Shown: piece by piece, positions 52,935 to 61,350 of the stretch | Position numbering within the stretch: the stretch's first letter is position 1 | Layout: each line of letters opens with the position of its first letter | Origin: RPQJ01 sp963696545 | Lineage (GTDB): Bacteria > Pseudomonadota > Gammaproteobacteria > Steroidobacterales > Steroidobacteraceae | Direction of reading: 5' to 3' | Length of the DNA: 64,000 nt | NCBI GenBank assembly: GCA_963696545.1 | Contig: CAVOKQ010000016.1 | Span: 143,560 to 207,559 of the forward strand | Notes under the pieces: model-generated | The model's input: the letters and a program-made list of their open reading frames with translations, nothing else | Told to the model about the DNA's origin: nothing | The model's database searches: none | Translations under genes and position numbers: made by a program

Positions 52935-54394
52935 CCCTCGATGCCGCCGATGCAGAGGTACTTGAGCTCGGTGTAGTCGAGGATCCCGTACTTGGAACCT
53001 TCGCGGCCGATGCCGGATTCCTTCACGCCGCCGAACGGCGCGACCTCGGTCGAGATCAGCCCGGTGTTGAGCCCGACGATACCGTACTCGAGGCCTTCCG
53101 CCACGCGCCACGCGCGCGCGAGGTCGCGCGTGTAGAAGTAGGATGCGAGCCCGAACTCCGTATCGTTCGACATCCGGATCGCTTCCTTCTCGTCCTTGAA
53201 GCTGAAGATCGGTGCCACGGGCCCGAACGTCTCCTCGCGCGCGACCATCATGTTCGGCTTCACGTGCGTGATGATCGTCGGCTCGAAGAATGTGCCGCCG
53301 AGCGCGTGCCGCTTGCCGCCGAGTGCAACCTTGCCGCCTTTCGAGAGAGCGTCGGCGATGTGTTCCTCAACTTTAGCGACCGCCTTGGCGTCGATCAGCG
53401 GGCCCTGCTCGGTCGCACCCTTGAGCCCGTCGCCGACACGCAGCTTGCGCACCGCCTCGACGAGCTTCGCGACGAACGCGTCGTACACGCCCTCCTGCAC
53501 CAACAGACGATTGGCGCACACGCAGGTCTGGCCGGTGTTGCGGTACTTGCTCGCTATCGCACCCTGCACGGCGGCGTCGAGGTCGGCGTCGTCGAACACG
53601 ATGAAGGGTGCGTTGCCGCCGAGCTCCAGCGACACCTTCTTCAGCGTCGCCGCGCACTGCGCCATCAGCTTTTTGCCGATTTCGGTCGAGCCCGTGAACG
53701 TGAGCTTGCGCACGAGCGGGTTCGAGGTCATCTCGGCGCCGAGCACCGTGGCGGACCCGGTGACCACGCTGAATACGCCCTTCGGAATGCCGGCGCGGTG
53801 CGCGAGTTCGGCCATCGCGAGCGCGGAGCAGGGTGTCTGCATCGCGGGCTTGCAGACGAACGTGCAGCCCGCGGCGAGTGCCGGGCCGGCCTTGCGCGTG
53901 ATCATCGCGGCCGGGAAGTTCCACGGCGTGATCGCCGCCACGACGCCGATCGGCTGGCGCATCACGAGGATGCGCTTGTCCGGCTGGTGGCCCGGGATCA
54001 GGTCGCCGTACATGCGCTTGCCTTCCTCGGCGAACCACTCGATGAACGACGCCGCGTACGCAATTTCGCCCTTGGCCTCGGCGAGCGGCTTGCCCTGCTC
54101 GGCGGTCATCAACGTGGCGAGGTCGTCCGCGTTCAGCAGCATCAGGTCGTTCCAGCGACGCAGGATCGCGGCACGCTCCTTTGCGGTCTTCGCGGCCCAG
54201 GCCGGAAACGCGGCTGACGCCGCCTCGATCGCGCGCCGCGTCTCGGCCGTGCCGAGGCTCGGCACCGTGCCGATCACTTCACCGGTGGCGGGATTCGTCA
54301 CGTCGACTTCGCCGCCGGCGTCCGCATCGATCCATGTGCCGTCGACGTAGCACTGCTGGCGGAGGAGGGAAGGGTCATTGAGCTTGAGCGACAT
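52931..54394 (-). CDS. gabD: NAD(P)-dependent succinate-semialdehyde dehydrogenase
   Basis: There are 487 residues of the GabD type. Motifs are AAITPWNFPAAMITRKAGPALAAG, KKVSLELGGNAPFIVFDDAD with the catalytic Glu near 260, NTGQTCVCANRLLVQ with the nucleophile Cys near 293, and FGGVKESGIGREGSKYGILD. It oxidises succinate semialdehyde to succinate, the end of the putrescine-GABA route started by the operon at 42.3-47.8 kb. No GABA aminotransferase is in the window. Confidence 0.92.
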   Translation of the reverse strand: MSLKLNDPSLLRQQCYVDGTWIDADAGGEVDVTNPATGEVIGTVPSLGTAETRRAIEAASAAFPAWAAKTAKERAAILRRWNDLMLLNADDLATLMTAEQGKPLAEAKGEIAYAASFIEWFAEEGKRMYGDLIPGHQPDKRILVMRQPIGVVAAITPWNFPAAMITRKAGPALAAGCTFVCKPAMQTPCSALAMAELAHRAGIPKGVFSVVTGSATVLGAEMTSNPLVRKLTFTGSTEIGKKLMAQCAATLKKVSLELGGNAPFIVFDDADLDAAVQGAIASKYRNTGQTCVCANRLLVQEGVYDAFVAKLVEAVRKLRVGDGLKGATEQGPLIDAKAVAKVEEHIADALSKGGKVALGGKRHALGGTFFEPTIITHVKPNMMVAREETFGPVAPIFSFKDEKEAIRMSNDTEFGLASYFYTRDLARAWRVAEGLEYGIVGLNTGLISTEVAPFGGVKESGIGREGSKYGILDYTELKYLCIGGIEG

Positions 54395-54755
54395 GGTGCG
54401 TCCTCGTGTTCTCTGGCCGACCTGACGTCGACAAAAGCGATCGTGCGCTCGAAAGCGGGTCGATCGCGGGGGAGGCCGATAAGGATATCAGGAGCGCGCA
54501 GCGGCGGGCGGCGGCGCAGCCCGCATGGCGCGCCAGCGGTGGGTGCCACTTGGAGCGTCCGATGCCGGGGGTCCTTCCCGGGACGGCGTGAACCCTTCCC
54601 TGGGGCCTCCGACCGCGACAAACTCTCGGCTGGCAAAACCCCGCCGAACGATTTGGTCAATTCGTTGCATTGACCGATTGAGATCACCCCATGCCGCGGA
54701 CGGCCCGGGAAGAACCCCCGGAACCGGCCACTTAGTGGCACCCCGCTGGCCGCCA
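54395..54755. other. Intergenic stretch upstream of gabD, no gene seen
   Basis: About 360 bases between gabD and the symporter hairpin. Open frames here are short and have no family resemblance. It must contain the gabD promoter on the minus strand, but I see no clear -35/-10 or operator. Confidence 0.4.
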
Positions 54756-54777
54756 AGCGGGCTGCCCGCCGCCCGCT
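54756..54777 (-). terminator. Hairpin directly after the AGCS symporter
   Basis: AGCGGGC and GCCCGCT pair as a 7-base stem with an 8-base loop, starting 2 bases after the symporter stop on the minus strand. No U-run is present, so termination may need Rho. Confidence 0.45.
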
Positions 54778-54779
54778 GG

Positions 54780-56468
54780 CTAGCGCTTCCGCTCCGCCTC
54801 GAAGTCCCCGCGGTCGAGCCGCCGCACGTAGTCGTTGTACGCGCGCATTGCCTGACCGGCCAGCAGCAGCGTCAGCGGAATATTCACCCAGAGCATCACG
54901 CCGGTGCCGAGCGTCGAGAGCGCATCCAACTCGGCGGCCGTCTTGATCAGTCCCGTGCCGGCGAGCGCCATCAGTGCGCACACCAGCACGCGGAACGGCA
55001 TCGCGAACCGGTTGCCGAACAGGTACACGACGCCCTGCTCCCCGTAGTAGATCCACGAGATCATCGTCGAGTACGCGAACAGCCAGCAGGCGATCGTCAC
55101 AAGCCACTTACCGAGACCCGGCCACGCCGTGTCGAACGCGCGCGCCGTGAGCGTTGCGCCCACGTAGTCGAGCCAGAGCCCGTCGTCCCGCAGCGACGGC
55201 GTGACGGTGCTGTCGATGGTCTCCCACTCGATGGCGGGCCCACCAGTCTCGTCCCGTGTGACGAACCCGCTGATTCGGTGCAGGTCGTTGCCGGTGCGGC
55301 GATTCGCATCGGCGTGCACGATCGTGTAGACGCGCTGACCTTCGCTCCACGTGCCGCGTTCGATCGCAGGCGCCGGAGTTCGCTGCAGCGTCCATTGACC
55401 GGCGCCGTCGGCCGCGATCACCGCGGGAGGCGAAGCGAACCACGCATCCGGCGCACGGTTCCACACGCCACTGACGAGAATCACCAGCGCGGTGAACGTG
55501 CAGACGATGATCGTGTCGATGAACGGCTCGAGGCCCGCGACGATGCCCTCGCGCACCGGCTCACGCGTGCGCGCGGCGCTGTGCACGATCGGCGACGAGC
55601 CCTGGCCGGCCTCGTTCGAATACAGCGCTCGTTTCATGCCGAACAGGAACGCGTAGCCAGCCGTGCCGCCGACGAACGCGCCTGCCGCTTCGTGAGGCGA
55701 GAACGCCGCCCGGAAGATCGACGCGAACACGGCCGGCAGCCGCTCGATCTCGATCGCGAGCAGCAGCAGGCCGCCCGCGAGGTACAGCAGGATCATGAAC
55801 GGTACGAGGAACTCGGCGACCACGCCGATGCGCTTGATACCGCCGATCACGACGATCGCCACCATGATCGCCATGAAGATCGAGCTGACCGTCATCGGCA
55901 CGCCGAAATAGCTCGCGGTGACGTCCGCGACGTTCCACATCTGGAAGAAGCTGATGCCGGTCAGCGTGGCGACGACCAGCGTGATGCAGAACAGCACCGC
56001 GAGCGTGCGGCCGAACCTTTCCCAGCCCGGGCCCCAGCCCGCGAATCCCTTGCGCGCGACCCACATCGGGCCGCCGTGGGGGTTGGCCGGATCGTGCACA
56101 TTGCGATGGAGCATGGACAGCGTCACTTCGGTGAACTTTAGCGCCATGCCGACGAAGCCGACGACCCACATCCAGAACACCGCGCCCGGGCCGCCCAGGC
56201 TCACTGCGATCGCGACACCGGCGATGTTGCCGAGGCCGACGGTGCCGGACAGCGCGGCCGACAAGGCCTGGAAGTGCCTGATCGCGCCAGGGGCCGTCGG
56301 GTCGTCGAAGCGCCCCCGCAGCAGTTCGACGCCGTGCGTGAGGGCCCGCCACTGCGAGAAGCGGCTCCATACAGTGAACAGCAGGCCCGTGCCCAGCAGC
56401 ACGAACAGCACCCAGTCGGCCCAGAGCCGCTCGTTGATGGCGCCGACGATGGTGTTGAACTTGGACAT
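54780..56468 (-). CDS. AGCS-family sodium:alanine/glycine symporter with extra soluble insert
   Basis: There are 562 residues from the ATG at 56468. Family motifs: WRALTHGVELLRGRFDDPT, GTVGLGNIAGVAIAVSLGGPGAVFWMWVVG, ALYSNEAGQGSSPIVHSAAR and AYSTMISWIYYGEQGVVYLFG. Between helices at about residues 345-448 lies a soluble segment of about 100 residues (WNRAPDAWFASPPAVIA through IEWETIDSTVTPSL) that typical AGCS proteins of about 450 residues lack. It imports an amino acid with sodium; the substrate is not certain. It is divergent from the DUF885 pair. Confidence 0.88.
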   Translation of the reverse strand: MSKFNTIVGAINERLWADWVLFVLLGTGLLFTVWSRFSQWRALTHGVELLRGRFDDPTAPGAIRHFQALSAALSGTVGLGNIAGVAIAVSLGGPGAVFWMWVVGFVGMALKFTEVTLSMLHRNVHDPANPHGGPMWVARKGFAGWGPGWERFGRTLAVLFCITLVVATLTGISFFQMWNVADVTASYFGVPMTVSSIFMAIMVAIVVIGGIKRIGVVAEFLVPFMILLYLAGGLLLLAIEIERLPAVFASIFRAAFSPHEAAGAFVGGTAGYAFLFGMKRALYSNEAGQGSSPIVHSAARTREPVREGIVAGLEPFIDTIIVCTFTALVILVSGVWNRAPDAWFASPPAVIAADGAGQWTLQRTPAPAIERGTWSEGQRVYTIVHADANRRTGNDLHRISGFVTRDETGGPAIEWETIDSTVTPSLRDDGLWLDYVGATLTARAFDTAWPGLGKWLVTIACWLFAYSTMISWIYYGEQGVVYLFGNRFAMPFRVLVCALMALAGTGLIKTAAELDALSTLGTGVMLWVNIPLTLLLAGQAMRAYNDYVRRLDRGDFEAERKR

Positions 56469-56484
56469 TGGCGCGAGTGTACAA

Positions 56485-56535
56485 GGGGACATTCTCCATT
56501 TTTCGGTGCGGCGGCCGAAAACGGAGAATGTCCCC
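56485..56535. repeat. Second inverted-repeat family (GGGGACATTCTCC)
   Basis: Perfect 13-base arms GGGGACATTCTCC (56485-56497) and GGAGAATGTCCCC (56523-56535) enclose inner TTTTTCGG and CCGAAAA. It lies between the divergent symporter and DUF885 genes. TATAAT occurs just outside the right arm (56537-56542), 36 bases before the DUF885 start, and could serve as a -10 box. Only one copy is seen in the window. Confidence 0.8.
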
Positions 56536-56577
56536 CTATAATCCGCGGCCTCGCCTCACCAGATCCGGATCCCCCCA

Positions 56578-58421
56578 TGAAGCCCAGCCGCCCGGTCGTT
56601 CTTGTGCTTTCGCTTGCCCTGACTTCGTTTGCAGCCGGGGCACAGGCGCCCGCAACACACGCCGGCCATCCGCCGGCTGCGCCGGGCAACGCGGCCAATG
56701 CGGCCAAGCGGCCAATGCGGCCACCAGCGAGCAGCTCAACGCACTCTTCGAGCAGTACTTCGAGGAGTACCTGAAGATGAACCCGCTGCTCGCGACCTAC
56801 ATCGGCGACAACCGCTACAATGACCAGCTGCCGAACTACATCAGCCCGGAGTACCTGGCCCGGCAGCACGACATGAACGAGCGCTATCTCACGGCGATCC
56901 GCAAGTTCGATCCGGCGACGCTGTCGGGCGAGGACCGGATCTCGTACGAGATCTTCCTGCGGGAGCGGACGCGCCAGAAGGAATCCGAGCGCTTTCCGGA
57001 CCAGCTGCTGCCGCTCGCGCAGACGGGCGGCCTGCCGACGATGATGCCGTCGCTCGGCTCGGGCACGAATGCACAGCCGTTCGTCACCGTGCAGGACTAC
57101 GAGAACTGGCTGAAGCGCCTCGACGGCTTCGTCGCGTACATGGATCAGTCGATCGTCAACATGCGCGAGGGAATCGCGAAAGGCGTGGTGCAGCCGCGGC
57201 CCGTGATGGAAAAGGTGCTGGTGCAGCTGGATAGGCTGATCGTGCCGAAGGCGGAGGACAGCCCTTACTGGGGGCCGATCGCGAAGTTTCCCGACACTGT
57301 GCCCACGGCGGACCGCGAGCGGCTGACCGCTGCGTACAGAGCCGCGATAGACGGCATGGTGATGCCCTCGTATCGTGCGCGTGCGTGACTTCGTGAAGAA
57401 CGAGTACCTGCCGAAGGCGCGCACGTCGGTCGCGTGGACCGCGCTGCCGGACGGCAAGGCGTGGTACGCGTTCTATGTGCAGGAGCACACCACGACCGAC
57501 ATGACGCCCGAGGAGATCCACCAGCTGGGCTTGAGCGAGGTGTCGCGCATTCTCGGCGAGATGAACGGGGTGCGCGAGAAGGTCGGGTTCCAGGGCAACC
57601 TCGAGGCATTCTTCAAGCACCTCGAGTCGGACCCGAAGTTCTACTACACGCAGGGAGCCGACCTGGTCGACGGCTACCGCAAGCTGAAGTTGCGCATCGA
57701 CGCCGCACTGCCGAAGTTGTTTTCCGTCTTCCCTAAGGCGGACTACGAGGTTCGCGAGGTCGAGGCTTTCCGCGCTGAGTCTTCCGCGGGCGCATACTAC
57801 CAGGGCGCATCTGCCGACGGGTCGCGGCCCGGGATCTTCTACGTCAACACGTTCAACCTCAAGGCGCAGCCGAAGTTCGGCATGGAGACGCTGTCGCTGC
57901 ACGAGGCGTCGCCGGGCCATCACTTCCAGGGATCGATCCAGCAGGAGCTGACCGGCCTGCCGAAATTCCGTCGGTTCGGCGGCGGCTATACGGCGTACGT
58001 CGAAGGCTGGGCGCTGTATTCCGAGTATCTCGGCAAGGAGCTCGGCATGTTCACGGACCCGTACCAGTGGTTCGGGCGGCTGAACGACGAGCAGCTGCGG
58101 GCGATGCGACTGGTGGTCGACACGGGACTCCACGCGCTTGGCTGGAGCCGTGAGCAGGCGATCAGGTACATGCTCGACAACTCGACGCTCGCCGAGAGCG
58201 ACGTGGTCTCCGAGGTCGAGCGCTACATCGCGTGGCCCGGGCAGGCACTCGGCTACAAGGTCGGCGACCTGCGCCTCCAGGCGCTGCGCCGCGGTGCCCA
58301 GCAGCAGCTCGGTGACAAGTTCGACGTGCGCGACTTCCATCGTGAAGTGCTGTGCGACGGGGCCGTGCCGATGAGCGTGCTGGAGGCGAAGGTGGGCCGA
58401 TGGGTCGCCGCCCGAAAATGA
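56578..58421 (+). pseudogene. DUF885 metallopeptidase-like gene with two frameshifts
   Basis: The gene reads in three frames. Piece 1 (from the ATG at 56578) has a signal peptide (VVLVLSLALTSFAAGAQA) and breaks near 56700-56720 in repeated GCGGCCAA sequence. Piece 2 runs LNALFEQYFEEYLKMNPLLA to MVMPSYRA and breaks near 57381. Piece 3 starts RDFVKNEYLPKAR and runs to 58421, with the metal motif LSLHEASPGHHFQGS. Each break is corrected by removing one base; dropping one G near 57382 restores A-L-R-D-F as in the downstream paralogue. It may be a pseudogene or a sequence error. Intact it would have about 610 residues. Confidence 0.8.
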
Positions 58422-60238
58422 ATTCGGTGCCAGGCACCTATTTTTTCGCGTTGTTCGCGGCGCTCGCGCTCGCGGGCTGCGACCGGCCGTCCCGTACGGA
58501 ATCGAAATCCGCCGACGTTGCCGCCGAGGCCGAGATCAAGGCCTCGAACGAGACGGCTGCCGAGCTGATCCGGATCACCGAGCACTACTACGACGAGTAC
58601 CTCGCGCTGAATCCGTGGACCGCAACGGAGCAGGGCGACCACCGCTTCGACGCTCAGTTCGGGGACTACGTGACGCTGATGTGGATGGCGGACTCGCTCG
58701 GCATCGAGCAGGAGGCGCTCGAGAAGCTGCAGGCACTGAAGCCGCGCAAGTTGCATGGCGAGGACCTCGTGACCTACGAGGCGTTCAAGCGCGGCCGCGA
58801 GATCAACATCGAGGGCTATCGATTCCCGAGCGAATTGCTGCCGATCCAGCAGTTCTCGAACCTCGCGTCTTCGTTCGCGGTGGCCGGCTCGGGCGACGGG
58901 ATCCAGCCATTTCGCACGGCGCAGGACTACGACAACTTCCTGTCGCGGATGGACGGCTTCGTCGCGTGGGTGGACCACTCGATCGCGAACATGCAGCTCG
59001 GCGTGACCAAGGGCGTCGTGCAGCCGAAGATCGTCGTCGAGCGCACGATCCCGCAGCTCGCGGCGCAGCTGGTGGACGACCCGAAGCAGAGCCTGTTCTG
59101 GCGCCCGATCCTGAATTTCCCGGCGGGCCTGAGCGTCGCGGATCGGCAGCGGCTGATGAAGGCTTACGAGGACAAGATCTCTAAGCAGGTGCTGCCGGCC
59201 TATCGGCGGCTGCACGACTACCTGAAGAACGATTACCTGCCTAAGGCGCGCGACAGCATCGGGCTGTCGGCGCTGCCGAACGGCGCGTCCTGGTACGCGT
59301 ACCTGGTGCGCTATCACACCAGCACGTCGATGAAGCCGGACGAAGTGCACGAGCTCGGGCTGGCCGAGGTCGCGCGCATCCGTGTCGAGATGGAACGGAT
59401 CAAGAACCAGGTTGGCCACGCGGGTGACCTGGGTAGTTTCTTCGAAGCGTTGCGGACCGACCAGCGCTTCTATTTCAAGGAGCCGACCCTGTTACTCGCG
59501 GGCTACGGCGCGTTGCGCCAGAAAGTATCCGCAGCACTGCCGCTGCTGTTCGCGGTGAAACCCAAGGCGACGTTCGAGATCCGGGCGGTCGAGGCATTTC
59601 GTGCGCCGACCGAGGCGGCGGGATCGTACGAGGTGCCGAGCGCCGACGGCAAGCGGCCCGGCGTGTTCTACGTCAACACGTACGATCTCGCGTCACGGCC
59701 GACCTACTCGATGCAGGCGCTGTACCTGCACGAGGCCGAGCCGGGGCACCACCTTCAGGTCGCGGTTGCCCAGGAACAGACGGGACTGCCACGGTTCCGT
59801 CGCTTCGGCTGGGACACGGCATACGGCGAGGGCTGGGCGCTGTACGCGGAATCGCTCGGTCACGACCTCGGGCTCTACACCGATCCCTACAGCGCCTTCG
59901 GCGCACTCTCGAATGAGATGTGGCGTGCGGTAAGGCTCGTGGTGGACACGGGTATCCACTCAAAGGGCTGGTCGCGTGAGAAAGCGATCGAATACATCCG
60001 TGCGAACACGGCGCTCGGGCAGGCCGACATCGAGGCGGAGGTCGATCGCTACATCGCGTGGCCGGGGCAGGCGCTCGCATACAAGGTCGGGCAGCTCGAG
60101 ATTCTCAGGCTGCGGCGGCTTGCGCAGCAGAAGCTCGGCGTGCGCTTCGACGTACGCGCATTCCACTCGCAGGTGCTGGAAAGCGGCTCGCTGCCGCTGC
60201 CGGTGCTGGAGTCGAAGATCAATCGCTGGATTAAATAG
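58418..60238 (+). CDS. DUF885 lipoprotein, metallopeptidase-like
   Basis: There are 606 residues from the ATG at 58418, which overlaps the upstream stop (ATGA). The lipoprotein signal FFALFAALALAGC is partly encoded by repeat copy F. The DUF885 domain carries the zinc-type motif YLHEAEPGHHLQVAV near residue 440, WDTAYGEGWALYAESLG, and YIAWPGQALAYKVGQLEI. It is a tandem paralogue of the gene before it. DUF885 proteins are thought to be peptidases of the cell envelope; the substrate is unknown. Its TAG stop is in repeat copy C. Confidence 0.88.
   Translation: MNSVPGTYFFALFAALALAGCDRPSRTESKSADVAAEAEIKASNETAAELIRITEHYYDEYLALNPWTATEQGDHRFDAQFGDYVTLMWMADSLGIEQEALEKLQALKPRKLHGEDLVTYEAFKRGREINIEGYRFPSELLPIQQFSNLASSFAVAGSGDGIQPFRTAQDYDNFLSRMDGFVAWVDHSIANMQLGVTKGVVQPKIVVERTIPQLAAQLVDDPKQSLFWRPILNFPAGLSVADRQRLMKAYEDKISKQVLPAYRRLHDYLKNDYLPKARDSIGLSALPNGASWYAYLVRYHTSTSMKPDEVHELGLAEVARIRVEMERIKNQVGHAGDLGSFFEALRTDQRFYFKEPTLLLAGYGALRQKVSAALPLLFAVKPKATFEIRAVEAFRAPTEAAGSYEVPSADGKRPGVFYVNTYDLASRPTYSMQALYLHEAEPGHHLQVAVAQEQTGLPRFRRFGWDTAYGEGWALYAESLGHDLGLYTDPYSAFGALSNEMWRAVRLVVDTGIHSKGWSREKAIEYIRANTALGQADIEAEVDRYIAWPGQALAYKVGQLEILRLRRLAQQKLGVRFDVRAFHSQVLESGSLPLPVLESKINRWIK
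58421..58450. repeat. Half-copy F of the repeat inside a signal peptide
   Basis: One arm, AATTCGGTGCCAGGCACC followed by TATTTTTTCGCG, lies in the first codons of the second DUF885 gene and is translated as NSVPGTYFFA. Its direction is opposite to the gene, so its TAG is on the non-coding strand. Confidence 0.85.
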
Positions 60239-60292
60239 GTGCCTGGCACCGAATTTTCGGTCTGATATTCGGTGCCAGGCACCTATTTAATC
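60229..60292. repeat. Inverted-repeat element, copy C, at two convergent stops
   Basis: Arms of 26 bases (60229-60254 and 60267-60292) match perfectly, with outer flank GATTAAATAG in both. The left gene (DUF885) uses the TAG; the right gene uses the TAA inside the same flank in another frame. The spacer is 12 bases. The flank differs from copies A and B. Confidence 0.88.
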
Positions 60293-60460
60293 AAGCGGAG
60301 TGATGGACTGGACCTGCTCCGCGACGAACCGCACGCGCATCATCAGCTTGTGTGAGCCGAAGTCGTAGGTCCACAGATCGACCGGCACATCCTCGCGCCC
60401 GGGAAACGAATACTCGATACCGCCGAGCTCGTATTGCGGTGGGCGCTGGATCCAGGTCCG
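60287..60460 (-). CDS. C-terminal fragment of a DUF2845-like protein
   Basis: About 57 residues are present: TWIQRPPQYELGGIEYSFPG, then VDLWTYDFGSHKLMMRVRFV and VQSITPLD. The WTYDFG...LMMRVRF stretch is the end of DUF2845-type periplasmic proteins, which usually read W-x-Y-N-F-G. The N-terminal part is missing because the contig changes to unrelated DNA near 60,460. GC content and codon use match the left part of the window. Confidence 0.65.
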   Translation of the reverse strand, partial: RTWIQRPPQYELGGIEYSFPGREDVPVDLWTYDFGSHKLMMRVRFVAEQVQSITPLD

Positions 60461-60470
60461 TCGGTTAATA
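60455..60470. other. Junction between GC-rich and AT-rich DNA, probable assembly chimera
   Basis: On the minus strand an AT-rich isomerase frame (HFHSQKMEDIINR) runs without a break into a GC-rich, unrelated C-terminus (RTWIQRPPQYEL). Base composition and codon use change at the same point. No integrase, insertion sequence, tRNA or direct repeat marks the boundary. Confidence 0.85.
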
Positions 60471-60811
60471 ATGTCTTCCATTTTCTGACTGTGAAAATGG
60501 ATAGGAGTTATTTGTTCCTCCTTTACGATCATAGCCTTCTCTGCATAGATTTTTCCGAAAGGCTTGGACAGCTCTTCGAAGCTTCCGTTACGAATGGTAA
60601 AAAGCAACAAGCCAAATTTCTCAAATTCTTCCGTACCGAAGTCAGTAATATCCCACCCCAGTTGCTGTTTGACAATATCGGCGGATTCTTCGCCTTTTGA
60701 TTTCCAGTCGTCAGGAGACCATTTTGCAAAAGGAGGCAACATAAACTTCATCTCCTTCTCTATATAGTCAAGACCTTCCTGCATTATTCTGTTAATTTCT
60801 GATTGCTTCAT
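60461..60811 (-). CDS. D-lyxose ketol-isomerase-like protein, C-terminus missing
   Basis: About 117 N-terminal residues from the ATG at 60811 (MKQSEINRIMQEGLDYIEKE). The region PIHFHSQKMEDIINR holds the metal-binding HxH and Glu of the D-lyxose/D-mannose isomerase (YdaE-like) cupin. The remainder, about a third of the protein, was lost at the junction at about 60,460. Codon use is AT-rich and the protein looks Bacteroidetes-like. The intact enzyme converts D-lyxose and D-xylulose. Confidence 0.75.
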
Positions 60812-60841
60812 AATGATTTGATAATAAACTGTTAAAAACAA

Positions 60842-61350
60842 AAGTTAAAATCCCTTCCGGCCAATTATCACTATTTATAAATGATAATTTTATTTTCCGA
60901 CATAAAACTAAGCAAATCGAATATAATGATCCCCATTATTCACGAAAATTAGTTGTTTTTTCGCGAAAAGTGTTTGATTCTGAAATTGCTGAGAGTAATA
61001 TTATTGAAATTCCAATTGAATAATTGAATGGACTGAAACGGAAGGTACAGCAAAATAGATCTTTTCATTCTTCATAATATGCTTCAGAGCCAATCCCTGT
61101 GGCTGAAACATTTCACATTTTTTTCTTCATGTATGTATTTCCAGTGCAAGTTCTCTGGTGTCAGGAATATGATAGCATTATCAAACAAAGACGTTGTAAA
61201 TGGCGAGAACGATAAGTGATCGACAATTTTTTTCTGCCGGATACATTTTTGTCAAACCTTCTCAGAATGTTCATTTTTTTCTGCTTATGTACATTAATAT
61301 AAATTGTTCTGAATCGCAAATACCTTATTTGTAATGCATTGGACAAATTT
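60842..61350. other. AT-rich stretch without a recognised gene
   Basis: About 500 bases with many short poly-T and poly-A runs. On the minus strand about 61,090-61,200 is open for some 38 codons but I recognise no family, and indels may hide a gene. It should hold the promoter of the isomerase; no clear promoter is seen. Confidence 0.4.

Noticed and set aside
56514..56542. Complete sigma-70 promoter at TATAAT before DUF885
   Set aside because: No acceptable -35 hexamer lies 16-18 bases upstream, so only a possible -10 is noted.
11579..60292. CRISPR-like reading of the GGTGCC repeats
   Set aside because: Copies are kilobases apart, palindromic at gene ends and without regular spacers or cas genes.
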